Counted from the stretch's first letter, positions 7,799 through 15,847 are shown. The stretch: 41,625 bases of DNA from Myxococcales bacterium (GCA_025359105.1 JANYHK010000072.1:1-41625), one strand, 5' to 3'. The notes: a model not told the origin generated them from the sequence alone. Numbers and translations are program-made.

Positions 7799-8578
7799 GT
7801 GAGCGAACCGACCCGAGGTCCCCGGCCGGCCCAGCAGCCGCGCCCACCCGCCGCCCCGGCCGCGGGCGCAGCGCGACCCGTCGCCCCCGTCATCGGCAAG
7901 CCCGGATCGCGCCCGCCGCCGCCGCCGCCGGGCGCTGCTCGGACGCCGCCGCAACCACCGGTCGGTGTCGCGACGCGACGGTCGAGCGATCGTCCGCCGC
8001 CCGACGAAGGGTGGAGCGACGCGACGACCGCGGAGATCCACGCGGCGCGCCTCAGCGAGGAGATGCGCGGTGAGGTGCGGGCGATCACGCGCGTCGCCGT
8101 CGACGAGGCCGTCGCGCCGCTCGTGAGCCAGATCCGCGAGCTGACGGCGGCGCTCGAACGCGAGAGGCGTGAACGCGCCGAGGCCGACGCGCGCGTGCTG
8201 CAGTCTGCCGCCTCGATCGCGAAGAAGACCACACTGCCCGGCGTCGCCGAGGCCCCAGCGCCTGCGGCGCTCATCGCCGCGCCCACGCCGCCGCCTCCCT
8301 CCGTCGTGGCGCCATCGGTGGTCGCCGAGCTCATGACCACGCCGACGGCGCCGCGCGTGATGCCGGCGGCGACGCCCGCTTCCGTCGCCCCGCGGATGTC
8401 GATTCCGATCTCCGTGGCACCCGACTTCGGCATCTACACGGGCCCCGTGGACTTGCCGCCGATGCTCGACGGGGCTCGACGACGCCGGCGCAACGCTTGG
8501 CTCGCGACGTTCTTCATCCTCGCCATCGTGGGCACGCTGCTCGTCGCGATGCTCGTCAGCCAGAGCCAGCCCCGCTGA
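7799..8578 (+). CDS. Tail-anchored membrane protein with Pro-rich and coiled-coil regions
   Basis: 259 residues from GTG 7799 (MSEPTRGPRP). Residues 1-75 are Pro/Ala-rich. A charged helix around 90-145 (EIHAARLSEEMRGEVRAI, then LTAALERERRERAEADARV) looks like a coiled coil. A second Ala/Pro-rich linker follows. The end is RRRRRNAWLATFF plus a hydrophobic segment and a short SQSQPR tail. That is a C-terminal anchor with the positive residues on the cytoplasmic side. No enzymatic domain is visible. ATG 7781 in the same frame is an alternative start, but a CACCCT box 5 bp before GTG 7799 hints at a short leader. It converges with the PLP enzyme gene 35 bp away. Confidence 0.7.
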   Translation: MSEPTRGPRPAQQPRPPAAPAAGAARPVAPVIGKPGSRPPPPPPGAARTPPQPPVGVATRRSSDRPPPDEGWSDATTAEIHAARLSEEMRGEVRAITRVAVDEAVAPLVSQIRELTAALERERRERAEADARVLQSAASIAKKTTLPGVAEAPAPAALIAAPTPPPPSVVAPSVVAELMTTPTAPRVMPAATPASVAPRMSIPISVAPDFGIYTGPVDLPPMLDGARRRRRNAWLATFFILAIVGTLLVAMLVSQSQPR

Positions 8579-8613
8579 CCGAGGAAGGTTCGCAGGTCTC
8601 GTCAGGTCCCAGC

Positions 8614-9588
8614 CTACGTCGACAGGTCGCCCGTCAGCACACGCACCAGCGTCGCGCGGTCGATGTTCCCGCCGCTGAGCACGACGGCGACGCCCTTGCC
8701 TGCGAGCGACGGCGCGAGCTTCATCAGCCCCGCGAGCCCTGCCGCGCCGGCCCCCTCGGCGAGGTTGTGCGTCGCGCTCAAGAAGAGCCGGACCGCCGCG
8801 GCGATCTCGCGCTCGGTCGCCGTGACGAAGCCCGCGAGGCCCTCGCGCAGCGCGCCGAACGTCGCTTCGTAGGTCGCGCGCGTCGCGAGCCCGTCGGCGA
8901 AGGTGTCCGCGCTCGGGGTCGTCATGGGCGCGCCGCGCATCCACGATTGCTGGATGGCCGACGCGTTCTCGGCCTGCACGCCGAAGACCCGCAGCGCCGG
9001 CGCGAGCGCGCGGGCGACCGTGATGCACCCGACGGCCTGAGAGCCGCCGCCGACGGCGACGACGATCGCGGCGAGGTCGGGCTTCTCCTCGAGCATCTCG
9101 AGCGCCATGGTGCCGGCGCCGGCGATGACGTCGCGGTTGTTCGTCGAATGCACGAGCGTGAGCCCCTGCTCCTCCATCAAACGCGCCGCGACCGCCGCCG
9201 CCGCGTCGTAGTCGCGCCCGTCCTCGACGAGGCGCGCGCCGTAGCCGCGGATCGCCTCGTTCTTCTCCGGGTTGTTTCCGAGCGGCACGCAGATGGTGAC
9301 GGGAATTCCGAGCCGGGCGCCCGCCCACGCGAGCCCCTGCCCGTGGTTGCCGCGCGTCGCGGCGATCACCCCGCGCCGCCGCTCGGCGTCCCCGAGCTGC
9401 GAGAGCGCGCTCACGGCGTTACGCGCCTTGAATGCGCCGGTGGGGAGGTGATTCTCGTGCTTCACCCAGACCCGCACGCCGTGTCCGACGGCTGCGTCGA
9501 GCGGCGGGTAGTTGCGTAGCGCGCTCGGCGGCACGTGCACCCGCACCCGCGCCGCGGCCGCGCGAACGTCGTCGAGGGAGATCTTCAC
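8614..9588 (-). CDS. PLP-dependent threonine/serine dehydratase-like enzyme
   Basis: 324 residues, fold-type II PLP enzyme. The Schiff-base lysine is in TGAFKARNA (Lys54). The GNHGQGLAW substrate loop is at 80-88. The phosphate-binding GGGSQAVG loop is at 179-186. The pyridine-N motif VLSGGNID is near residue 305. Threonine dehydratases deaminate threonine to 2-oxobutyrate and serine to pyruvate. There is no C-terminal ACT domain, so it is the short catabolic type rather than feedback-regulated IlvA. Serine racemase or another ammonia-lyase remains possible. The start is GTG 9588 (MKISLDDVRAAAARV), 10 bp after the stop of the PilZ gene on the same strand, so the two are probably co-transcribed. 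Confidence 0.86.
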   Translation of the reverse strand: MKISLDDVRAAAARVRVHVPPSALRNYPPLDAAVGHGVRVWVKHENHLPTGAFKARNAVSALSQLGDAERRRGVIAATRGNHGQGLAWAGARLGIPVTICVPLGNNPEKNEAIRGYGARLVEDGRDYDAAAAVAARLMEEQGLTLVHSTNNRDVIAGAGTMALEMLEEKPDLAAIVVAVGGGSQAVGCITVARALAPALRVFGVQAENASAIQQSWMRGAPMTTPSADTFADGLATRATYEATFGALREGLAGFVTATEREIAAAVRLFLSATHNLAEGAGAAGLAGLMKLAPSLAGKGVAVVLSGGNIDRATLVRVLTGDLST

Positions 9589-9598
9589 GCGAGCGCGC

Positions 9599-11134
9599 TC
9601 AGTAGGGGTTGTCGCTCGTATCGACCGGCTTGGGCTTGGGCTTGGGCGGGGTATCGGTCGCCGTCGCGGTCGCCGTCGCGGTCGCCGTCGCGGTCGCCGT
9701 CGCCGTCGCGGTCGCCGTCGCGGTCGCCGTCGCGGTCGGCTCGGTGGTCGCCGTCGGGCGCGTGGTCGCCGTCGGGCGCGTGGTCGCCGTCGCCGTCGCA
9801 GCCGCCGTCGCGGCGTCCGCGGCCTTGGTCGTCGACGCATCCGCGACGGCGGTTGCCGTCGTCGACGCGCTCGGCGTCGCCGATGCGCTGGGGGTCGTGC
9901 TGGTCGGAGGCGTCGACGCCGTCGTGACGGGGGTGCTCGGCGGCGGAGGCGCCGTGTCCGTCGGAACGGCCCCTGGCTTGCCGAGGCCAAGGAGCTCGGG
10001 TTTCAGCGCGACGACCGCGCCGCCGGCGACCACGACGACGAGCAAGAGCCCCACGACGAGCCCCGCCCCGCCTCCCTTTTTCTTCGGGGACTCCATCGCG
10101 GCGCGCGCCGGCGCGACCTGCGCCGCCGCGCGCGACGGCGGATCGGTCCGCGTCCCGCTTCGCGAGGCCGCTGCCGCCGAGGGAAGGGGCGTCGTCACGC
10201 CCTTGGCCACCGGCGACTCTCGCGACGTCGCGACGGCGTGCGACACCGGCCCCATCTCTTGTTTCAACGTCGCGCCGAAGTCGTCGACGGGCGCCGCCAC
10301 GGGCAGCCCCTTCAGCGTCGTGGGAGCGTTGGGAATGGCGTGCTCTGCCTTCGTCGGAACGGAGAACGGCGCGGCGGCAGGGGCAGGGGGCGGCGCAGGG
10401 GCGGGGGCGGGCGGAGGGGCCGCAGCGGCCTTCTCGAACAACGGATTCTGCCCGATCTCGTCGAACGATCCTCCCGCCTCCTTGAGCGCCTCCTCGAGGA
10501 GCTCGGCGGTCTGCTTCATGATCGTCGGCTCGCGGTTCGGCTCTTCGTGACGTGCGGACGCGCTCGCCGATCCGAACATGCCGCCCGGCTTCTGCATGGG
10601 CGGCGGAGGCGACGACGCGGGCGCGAGCCCCATCATCGTGGACTTCTGCTTCGTGGCATCGGGACGCGGCGCTGCCGAGGCCGCGGTCGCGGCTGCACCC
10701 GCCTGGCGTGGGGCGTCGTTCGTGGTGGCCGCGAGCTCCAACGAATTGCCGACGAGCGTGGCCTCGCCTTCGTCGAACGCGCTTCCGCCCTCACCCTTCG
10801 TGCCGATGAGCTTGTCGATGACGACACGGGAGTTGTCGTCGATCTTGATGAATTTCACGCCCATGCCGGCGGGACGCTCGCCGGCCGCTTGCGTCGGCTC
10901 GCGCTTCCACACGACGCGACCGACACCGGCGATGACCGCCTTGTCGCCGGCGATGCGGATCTCGAATTTCAGGAGCGTGCCCGGCGGGAAGGGCGTGGGC
11001 GTCTTGATGAAGATGCCCCCCTTGCTCACGTCGTGCGAGTGGTTCTCGATGAACTCGTCGACCGTCGCGCTCTTGTACCGGACGTTCAAGCTGACGATCT
11101 TCGCCCGCTTGTCCTTGCGCGTATCTTGGCTCAT
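9599..11134 (-). CDS. PilZ-domain protein with transmembrane segment and Thr-Ala repeat tail
   Basis: 511 residues. The N-terminal 110 residues are a PilZ-type domain of the myxobacterial style. It includes SHDVSKGGIFIKT, then GTLLKFEIRIAG, then GRVVWKRE. The classical RxxxR c-di-GMP motif is not obvious, so binding is uncertain. A long Ala/Pro-rich linker follows. One transmembrane helix (GAGLVVGLLLVVVVAGGAVVAL) lies at about 365-385. The C-terminus is low-complexity Thr/Ala/Pro/Ser, with a long (Ala-Thr)n tract from a 12-bp DNA repeat, ending DTSDNPY. This suggests a cytoplasmic PilZ head joined to an extracytoplasmic, possibly wall-spanning tail. It is first in an operon with the dehydratase-like gene and divergent from a second PilZ gene. 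Confidence 0.85.
   Translation of the reverse strand: MSQDTRKDKRAKIVSLNVRYKSATVDEFIENHSHDVSKGGIFIKTPTPFPPGTLLKFEIRIAGDKAVIAGVGRVVWKREPTQAAGERPAGMGVKFIKIDDNSRVVIDKLIGTKGEGGSAFDEGEATLVGNSLELAATTNDAPRQAGAAATAASAAPRPDATKQKSTMMGLAPASSPPPPMQKPGGMFGSASASARHEEPNREPTIMKQTAELLEEALKEAGGSFDEIGQNPLFEKAAAAPPPAPAPAPPPAPAAAPFSVPTKAEHAIPNAPTTLKGLPVAAPVDDFGATLKQEMGPVSHAVATSRESPVAKGVTTPLPSAAAASRSGTRTDPPSRAAAQVAPARAAMESPKKKGGGAGLVVGLLLVVVVAGGAVVALKPELLGLGKPGAVPTDTAPPPPSTPVTTASTPPTSTTPSASATPSASTTATAVADASTTKAADAATAAATATATTRPTATTRPTATTEPTATATATATATATATATATATATATATDTPPKPKPKPVDTSDNPY
9656..9738. repeat. 12-bp GTCGCGGTCGCC microsatellite coding for (Ala-Thr)n
   Basis: A near-perfect GTCGCSGTCGCC tract runs for about 80 bp inside the PilZ gene and encodes alternating Ala and Thr on the minus strand. 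It is followed at about 9745-9785 by an 18-bp repeat encoding TTRPTA-type units. Such tracts are prone to length change by slippage in multiples that keep the frame. Confidence 0.85.
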
Positions 11135-11158
11135 CTCGGGGCTCTCCGGAGCGTAAGC

Positions 11159-11166
11159 ATCTTAGC
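11159..11166 (-). promoter_or_regulatory. GCTAAGAT box upstream of the PilZ/dehydratase operon
   Basis: On the minus strand GCTAAGAT lies 24 nt before the ATG at 11134. A CGGAGAG ribosome-binding-like stretch sits between them. It matches the GCTANNNT pattern seen before several starts in this window and is a candidate -10 element; no -35 is clear. Confidence 0.35.
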
Positions 11167-11224
11167 TTCTCCGATGGTATCAAAGGCCGGGTTACAAACG
11201 CCAACGAGTGGCAGGCGCGCCGGT

Positions 11225-11232
11225 GCTACTCT
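11225..11232 (+). promoter_or_regulatory. GCTACTCT -10-like box upstream of the small PilZ gene
   Basis: GCTACTCT lies 26 bp before GTG 11259 and inside the longer alternative reading from GTG 11208. If it is a real -10 element, translation must begin at 11259 rather than 11208. Confidence 0.35.
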
Positions 11233-11258
11233 CGAGCTTTCGAGGGAAAAGAGCACCC

Positions 11259-11630
11259 GTGCCCACCCAGGAAGTGCGCCCGAGCGGGCCCCGAGGCCCG
11301 CATTTTCGCGCCCATGCGCGCCGCCCCGTGCGCCTCAAAGCGACCGTCTCCCATCCCCGTGCCGGGTGGGAGCGAGACGCCGAGGTCTTCGACATCGGGC
11401 TGGGCGGCGCTTGCATAAGCGCGAGCGAGCCGATGAGTGAAGGCGACCGCGTGAGCGTGGCCTTCGTGGCGCCGTCGCTCTGGGACCCGCTCCTCATCCC
11501 GGCGCGCGTGGCGTGGTACGAGCCCGGTCGGGGCATCGACCCGGCGCGCGCGGGCGTCGCCTTCGATCACGTGGGGGAAGCGGCGATCATGGCCCTCTTC
11601 GAGCTCGTAGGGACGCTCGCGTTCGAGTGA
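11259..11630 (+). CDS. Small PilZ-domain protein
   Basis: 123 residues from GTG 11259 (MPTQEVRPSG). It is a single PilZ domain: AHARRPVRLKATVS at the N-terminal side supplies an Arg-rich RR-type motif, followed by FDIGLGGACISASEP, which matches the D-x-S-x-x-G region (here DIGLGG), and PARVAWYEPG with AGVAFDHVG near the end. The arginines and the G-G turn fit c-di-GMP binding, although the usual Ser is replaced. It has no anchor. It diverges from the large PilZ gene and converges with the amidase gene with only 4 bp between them. GTG 11208 is an alternative start. Confidence 0.82.
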   Translation: MPTQEVRPSGPRGPHFRAHARRPVRLKATVSHPRAGWERDAEVFDIGLGGACISASEPMSEGDRVSVAFVAPSLWDPLLIPARVAWYEPGRGIDPARAGVAFDHVGEAAIMALFELVGTLAFE

Positions 11631-11634
11631 GGCG

Positions 11635-12948
11635 TCAGGCGCCCGCGCGACCGACCGACTCGAGCCGTTCGGCCAGGGCGAGCACGGCGTCCTCGCTTCC
11701 CGGAGGTCCCAGGATCTGCAGCGAGCGCGGCAAACCGTCGTCGAACGTGCCGAACGGGATCGCCGCTGCCGTCGCGTCGATGAGGTTGCCGAGCTTGCAG
11801 AACGCCTGCAGATCGTAGTCGAACGCCGCGCGTCCGTGGCGCGGCGCGGGCACTGTGGCCATGGGCGCGACGATGAGCCGCCCCTCCGCCCAGATGGCGC
11901 GCGCCGTGTCGCCGAGGTGGCGCACGGCGCTGCCGGCGCGCGCAGGGTCGCGGTAGCGCGTCGCGCCGGCGAGGTGCGTCCCCGCCAGCAGGATCCCGGT
12001 GTTGGGGTGCACGCGCTTGTCGAGGCGGCCGCCCGTCGCGAGGCCGAGCAGGACGGCGGGAAACGCCTTTTCGAGCGGCAGCTCGCCGGCGGCCACGAAG
12101 TGATCGAAGTTCGCGCACACGTACGCGTTGTAGATCTCGTTCACCTGCGACGGCGAGGGCAGGCGCCGCTCCGGTTCGAAGCGGACGCGCGCCGCCATGA
12201 GCGCGCGGGCGGCGTCGGCGTAGAACGTGGGCCAGGCGGCCTGCGACGCCGCGTCGGGCGCGTACACGACGACGTCGTCCCGCTCGATCTTCGGCGCCAT
12301 CACGTGTGCGCGCAGGTGCGGGCGCATCGCGCGGATGACGTCCCGGCAGTCCGCCACCGTCCGAGCGACCGGGCCCCACCCGAGCAGGTGTGTGAAGAAC
12401 GCCGGCATGGCCGGGAAGTGCTCGCCGGTCGTCGGCCACGCCTCGCACGACAGGCGCACGCCGGTGACGCCGCAAAACCCCGCCGGCATGCGGATCGAGC
12501 CGCCGAAGTCGCCACCCCAATCGAAGGCGGCCATCCCCAGCGCGACCGCGACCGCGCCGCCTCCGGTGCTTCCGCCCGACGTGCGCGTGCGATCGAACGG
12601 GTTCTTCGCCGCCCCGATCAGGTGGTTGTCGCACTCCGCCGAGAAGGCCATGTCGGGGCAGCTCGATTTGCCGAGAAGCACCGCGCCGCATTTGCGCAAG
12701 GCGACGTACGCGCGCGACGAGCGCGTGCTGACGCGCCGCCGGTGACGCCACGATCCGCCCGTCGTCGGCAGCCCGCTCACCTCCCACGTGTCCTTCAGGA
12801 CGAACGGCACTCCGTGCAGCGGCGCGTCTGCAGGCGCTTCGGGATCGACCGCTGGCTCGCCCACGACGTGCAGCACGGCGGCGTACTCCGCGTTCTTGTC
12901 GCGGATCACCTGCCGGCATTGCTCGACCGTGACGTCCCTTAGTCCCAA
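11635..12948 (-). CDS. Amidase-signature family hydrolase
   Basis: 437 residues. The Ser-cisSer-Lys triad is visible: Lys52 in PFVLKDTW, Ser127 in TSGGSTGGG and Ser151 in GDFGGSIRMPAGFCG. These enzymes hydrolyse C-N amide bonds; the substrate cannot be read from sequence (free amides, acyl-amino compounds or a polyamine-related amide are possible). No signal peptide. GatA is unlikely because no gatB or gatC is adjacent and the C-terminal part is short. It starts 11 bp after the deoxyhypusine-synthase-like gene on the same strand, so the two form an operon. The Ser and Lys residues are all intact. Confidence 0.9.
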   Translation of the reverse strand: MGLRDVTVEQCRQVIRDKNAEYAAVLHVVGEPAVDPEAPADAPLHGVPFVLKDTWEVSGLPTTGGSWRHRRRVSTRSSRAYVALRKCGAVLLGKSSCPDMAFSAECDNHLIGAAKNPFDRTRTSGGSTGGGAVAVALGMAAFDWGGDFGGSIRMPAGFCGVTGVRLSCEAWPTTGEHFPAMPAFFTHLLGWGPVARTVADCRDVIRAMRPHLRAHVMAPKIERDDVVVYAPDAASQAAWPTFYADAARALMAARVRFEPERRLPSPSQVNEIYNAYVCANFDHFVAAGELPLEKAFPAVLLGLATGGRLDKRVHPNTGILLAGTHLAGATRYRDPARAGSAVRHLGDTARAIWAEGRLIVAPMATVPAPRHGRAAFDYDLQAFCKLGNLIDATAAAIPFGTFDDGLPRSLQILGPPGSEDAVLALAERLESVGRAGA

Positions 12949-12959
12949 CGTGCGCCGCC

Positions 12960-14174
12960 TTACTTCTTCTTGCTCTTCTTCTTTGCGGGTTTTTTCGGCT
13001 TCGGGAGATCGTATTCGATCGTGGAGCCGAGCTTCTTCTTCCGCTTGTCCACCTGGGCCTGCAAGATGGCGACCGCGGTATTGCGTGAATCATACAAGCG
13101 TCGCGGCTTGCGGTGGATCGACGGATCGCTGAGGAGGGCGTACGTGAGCCACGGGAAGACGGCGGTGACGTCGCAGTGCACGTACATCGAGCCGTACTGC
13201 ACGCTCTCCGCGCTGACCTTGCCCCAGGTGTGCCCCTCGCCGGCCGGACACGACGACAGCGCGCCGTTGTCGACGGGGTCGACGCAGAACTGCACGTCGT
13301 AGTCGAAGCCGTGGGTGGGCACGCCCAGGATCTGATCGAGGAGCGGCTCGCCCTGCAGCGTGTAGTTCTTGGGCACGCCGCCGCCGAGGATCCAGATCGC
13401 CATCTTCTTCTTCAGCGTTCCGAAGCAGTGGTGCTGCATCGCGCCCATCTCGAAGACGTCGTCGTTCACGTCAATCTCGCACTTGAACTTGTCGCCGAGC
13501 ATTCGCTTCAGCTTGACCATGTTCAGGAAGATCGACCCGTCCTGCACGGCGCCGACGAAGATCGGCACGCCGTAGCGGTGCGCGGTGGCGAGCAGCGACG
13601 GCGACTCGATGCCGAGCGCGTCCTCGATCTCGGCGACGGCCTTGCCGAGGAGGTAGTGGAGCTCCACCGTCGTCATCTTCTTCTGGAACTCGGGGCCGCG
13701 GAGGATCGCGCTGAAGAGCTTGTCCGTCTCCAGCAGCGTCTCCTCCCAGAAGCCGAGATCGTAGATGCGGATGATGCGCGCGAGGCGATACTGCAGGTCC
13801 CCGGCGTTCGGCTCGATCTCGCGGATGCGGTGGCCGATGATGCGGTGCGCGTCGTGGTACAGGTTCGCGCCCGTCGTCGTCAGGCAGTCGACGAGGCCTC
13901 GCTCGATGAGCGGGATGATGCACGACTGGTGCAAGCCCGCCGGCGTCATCGCGCCGCTCATCGTGAGGAACGTGCAGGTGTCGTCCTTGGAGCTGCGCCG
14001 CATCAGCTCGAAGGCCGTGCGCTCCTGACGCCCGACGTACGCGCCGAACATGTTGGCGATGATGTCGGTCGGGCGCTCGCGGCCCGTGATGCCGGTCGGG
14101 TGAACGCGACGCGCGCGCTCGAAGTCCTTGCGGAGCGATTTGCCCGGCGGGGTGGCTTGCGTGGTCTTCGGCAT
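12960..14174 (-). CDS. Deoxyhypusine synthase-like enzyme
   Basis: 404 residues from ATG 14174 (MPKTTQATPPGKS). The family fold is clear: TTTGANLYHDAH (99-110), WILGGGVPKN (261-270) and TWGKVSAESV with Lys319. Lys319 aligns with the lysine that carries the aminobutyl intermediate in eukaryotic deoxyhypusine synthase. Eukaryotic enzymes transfer aminobutyl from spermidine to eIF5A with NAD+. Bacteria lack eIF5A, and bacterial relatives are thought to act in polyamine chemistry such as homospermidine formation. The last about 30 residues are Lys-rich (ending KKPAKKKSKKK), an unusual basic tail. It is upstream of and co-transcribed with the amidase. A Gly/Ala-poor, less GC-extreme codon pattern is visible in its middle. 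Confidence 0.88.
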   Translation of the reverse strand: MPKTTQATPPGKSLRKDFERARRVHPTGITGRERPTDIIANMFGAYVGRQERTAFELMRRSSKDDTCTFLTMSGAMTPAGLHQSCIIPLIERGLVDCLTTTGANLYHDAHRIIGHRIREIEPNAGDLQYRLARIIRIYDLGFWEETLLETDKLFSAILRGPEFQKKMTTVELHYLLGKAVAEIEDALGIESPSLLATAHRYGVPIFVGAVQDGSIFLNMVKLKRMLGDKFKCEIDVNDDVFEMGAMQHHCFGTLKKKMAIWILGGGVPKNYTLQGEPLLDQILGVPTHGFDYDVQFCVDPVDNGALSSCPAGEGHTWGKVSAESVQYGSMYVHCDVTAVFPWLTYALLSDPSIHRKPRRLYDSRNTAVAILQAQVDKRKKKLGSTIEYDLPKPKKPAKKKSKKK

Positions 14175-14252
14175 GGGGCGCTGGCTTTTCGCACGCCTGG
14201 CCCGCCCCATCAACACCTTGCGAAGAACGCCGCAGCCTGGCAAACGAGAGGG

Positions 14253-15104
14253 ATGGTGAAGGGCGCGACCAGCTGGGACGAGGTCGCGCGCCTCCCCGAC
14301 GGGTCGCTCGACCTGGTCGTCGGCGCGACGCTCATCGCCAGGGACGAGTACCCGTCGCTCGAGCCGGACGGCATGGTGGCCAAGCTCGACGAGCTGGCGT
14401 CGCCGCTCGTGGGGGCAGGGCTCGAGGGGCTCGCCGCCGTCGCCCAGGCGCAGCTCCTCGCGCGCCACGTATTCGAGGAGCTCGGCTTCCGGGGCAACGA
14501 GGCCGACTACTACGATCCCAAGAACAGCCTCTTGCCCGACGTGCTCGAGCGCCGCATCGGCATCCCGATCTCGCTTGCCCTCGTCTACACCGAGATCGCA
14601 AAGCGGGCCGACGTCGACGCGACAGGCGTCTGCTTCCCGGGCCATTTTCTCGTCCGGATCGAGCGAAATACGCAGGCGGGCGAGGCGCCGGGTGCCATCC
14701 TGATCGACCCGTTCTACGCCGGCAAGACCCTCACCGAGGAGGACCTCGTGCGCATGCTCAAGCGGATCCCCGGCGAGGCGGACGGCGCGCTGCGTCCCGA
14801 GCACACCGCGCCCGCCACCGCCCGGGCCATCCTCGTCCGGATGCTCGTGAACCTGAAGTCGATCCACGCCTCACGCGGCGACGATGCGCGCGCCATGCTC
14901 ATGCTCGATCGCATCGTGTCGCTCACGCCCACGTCGGCCGCGGCGCTCAAGGGGCGGGCCATCCTGGCGACGAAGCTCGGGGCCCACGAGGTCGCGCGGG
15001 CCGATCTCTCTCGCGCCCTGGAGCTCGAGCCCGACGCCAGCGACGCGCCCGCGACCCGCGAGGCCTTGATGCGTCTTTCGCGGAAACGAAGCAGCCTGAA
15101 CTGA
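14253..15104 (+). CDS. SirB1-family transglutaminase-like protein with TPR tail
   Basis: 283 residues from ATG 14253. The N-terminal two thirds matches the SirB1 (UPF0162) transglutaminase-like fold: DYYDPKNSLLPDVLERRIGIP, then a hydrophobic LALVYTEIAKRA helix, then VCFPGHFLVRIE with the conserved G-H-F-L, and IDPFYAGKTLT. The last about 80 residues form a TPR-like helical pair (ARAMLMLDRIVSLTPTSAAA, then ARADLSRALELEPDA). The catalytic cysteine position is uncertain, but a Cys precedes the FPGHF motif. The role of the family is not firmly known. It diverges from the deoxyhypusine-synthase-like gene with 78 bp between starts. Confidence 0.85.
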   Translation: MVKGATSWDEVARLPDGSLDLVVGATLIARDEYPSLEPDGMVAKLDELASPLVGAGLEGLAAVAQAQLLARHVFEELGFRGNEADYYDPKNSLLPDVLERRIGIPISLALVYTEIAKRADVDATGVCFPGHFLVRIERNTQAGEAPGAILIDPFYAGKTLTEEDLVRMLKRIPGEADGALRPEHTAPATARAILVRMLVNLKSIHASRGDDARAMLMLDRIVSLTPTSAAALKGRAILATKLGAHEVARADLSRALELEPDASDAPATREALMRLSRKRSSLN

Positions 15105-15404
15105 CTTTTCGCCTCGCAGCCCTGCTGTGGGTTTACTTTCTCCAAACCTTTCGTGTAAAGATGCAAGCCGCGTTCAGTGAAAGCCCGTTTCTTGCGGGAA
15201 TTCGCCGTCGCGAGCGACTCTGAGCACGAGGATCCAGGGAAGTATTCAAACCGCCGCCCAGTAGCACGCAGTACCGCAGTACCGCTCCTGAGCGGAGGTC
15301 CCGACGACCTTCGTGCACTGAAGAAACAACGCAACACAAAAAAGTTCCGGCTCGTTTCGGGTCGGGCGCTCGCCATGTCGGCGCGCGAACTGTTGGAGGC
15401 TGAA
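15105..15404. other. 300-bp intergenic leader before the lipoprotein pair
   Basis: No convincing coding sequence. It is clearly less GC-rich than its surroundings, with an A-rich stretch at 15318-15350. It contains a duplicated GCAGTACC unit (15269-15285) running into a perfect CCGCTC-CT-GAGCGG hairpin at 15282-15295. It probably holds the promoter and a structured leader for the mini-lipoprotein operon. No confident -35/-10 pair can be named. Confidence 0.5.
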
Positions 15405-15605
15405 ATGAGGGTTGGAGTTTTTGCAATGGCGGTTCTGAGCCTGGCGCTCGGCGCCTGCTCGACGTACTCGGGCTACGCCCACAGCAATGCGGGCCACGCC
15501 TACATCCTCGAGGGGAAGCAAGGCCTCTTCTCGCAGGACCAGAACGTCTGGAATTGCGACGCCACCGGCGGTAGCCCGCAGTGCTGGCGCGTGCTCGAGA
15601 AGTGA
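15405..15605 (+). CDS. Small lipoprotein (66 residues)
   Basis: Starts at ATG 15405 behind a strong GGAGG. The N-terminus MRVGVFAMAVLSLALGAC is a lipoprotein signal with lipobox LGAC and lipidated Cys18. The mature part is about 48 residues, with two Cys, aromatic residues and a LFSQDQNVWNCDATGG segment. No family is recognised. It is followed 17 bp later by a second small lipoprotein that carries a comparable motif, so the two are probably a tandem pair in one operon. Longer in-frame starts upstream lack a signal peptide and are not supported. Confidence 0.75.
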   Translation: MRVGVFAMAVLSLALGACSTYSGYAHSNAGHAYILEGKQGLFSQDQNVWNCDATGGSPQCWRVLEK

Positions 15606-15622
15606 TAGGGAGGATCAAGAAC

Positions 15623-15847
15623 ATGAATAAGCTCATTCTCGCCCTCCTCGCCGCTTGTGCGCTCGGCGGCTGCGCCAGCGTCGTCAGCCTCCCGGACGTT
15701 GGCAACAGCGCCAACACCGACGAGGTCTGGTACGCGAAGTCGAAGTACATCCTCTTCTTCCGTACGGACAACGACGTCTACTACTGCCCGCCGGCGCAGG
15801 CCGCTGGTCAGAAGACCTGCAAGAAGGCGGTCATGCACGACGAGTAA
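15623..15847 (+). CDS. Small lipoprotein (74 residues), partner of the preceding gene
   Basis: ATG 15623 follows a GGGAGG ribosome binding site. MNKLILALLAACALGGC is a lipoprotein signal with lipobox LGGC (Cys17). The mature part has KYILFFRTDNDVYYCPP and two later Cys. Like its neighbour it combines a short aromatic-rich stretch (compare the LFSQDQNVWNC motif there) with paired cysteines, so it could be an ancient duplicate. No known family is recognised. The outer or inner membrane is the likely location; the residue after Cys17 is Ala, which does not suggest inner-membrane retention. Confidence 0.75.
   Translation: MNKLILALLAACALGGCASVVSLPDVGNSANTDEVWYAKSKYILFFRTDNDVYYCPPAQAAGQKTCKKAVMHDE

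Noticed and set aside
7487-9328. 613-codon minus-strand frame across the tail-anchored and dehydratase genes
   Set aside because: Arg/Gly-rich shadow; only its last 37 codons with their own start and ribosome binding site look real.
9512-11440. 642-codon plus-strand frame opposite the large PilZ gene
   Set aside because: Poly-Arg/Gly translation of the microsatellite, antisense to a clear PilZ protein.
15120-15155. TTTACT...TAAAGA promoter for the mini-lipoproteins
   Set aside because: Only three of six -10 bases match the consensus and the site is about 250 bp from the first start.
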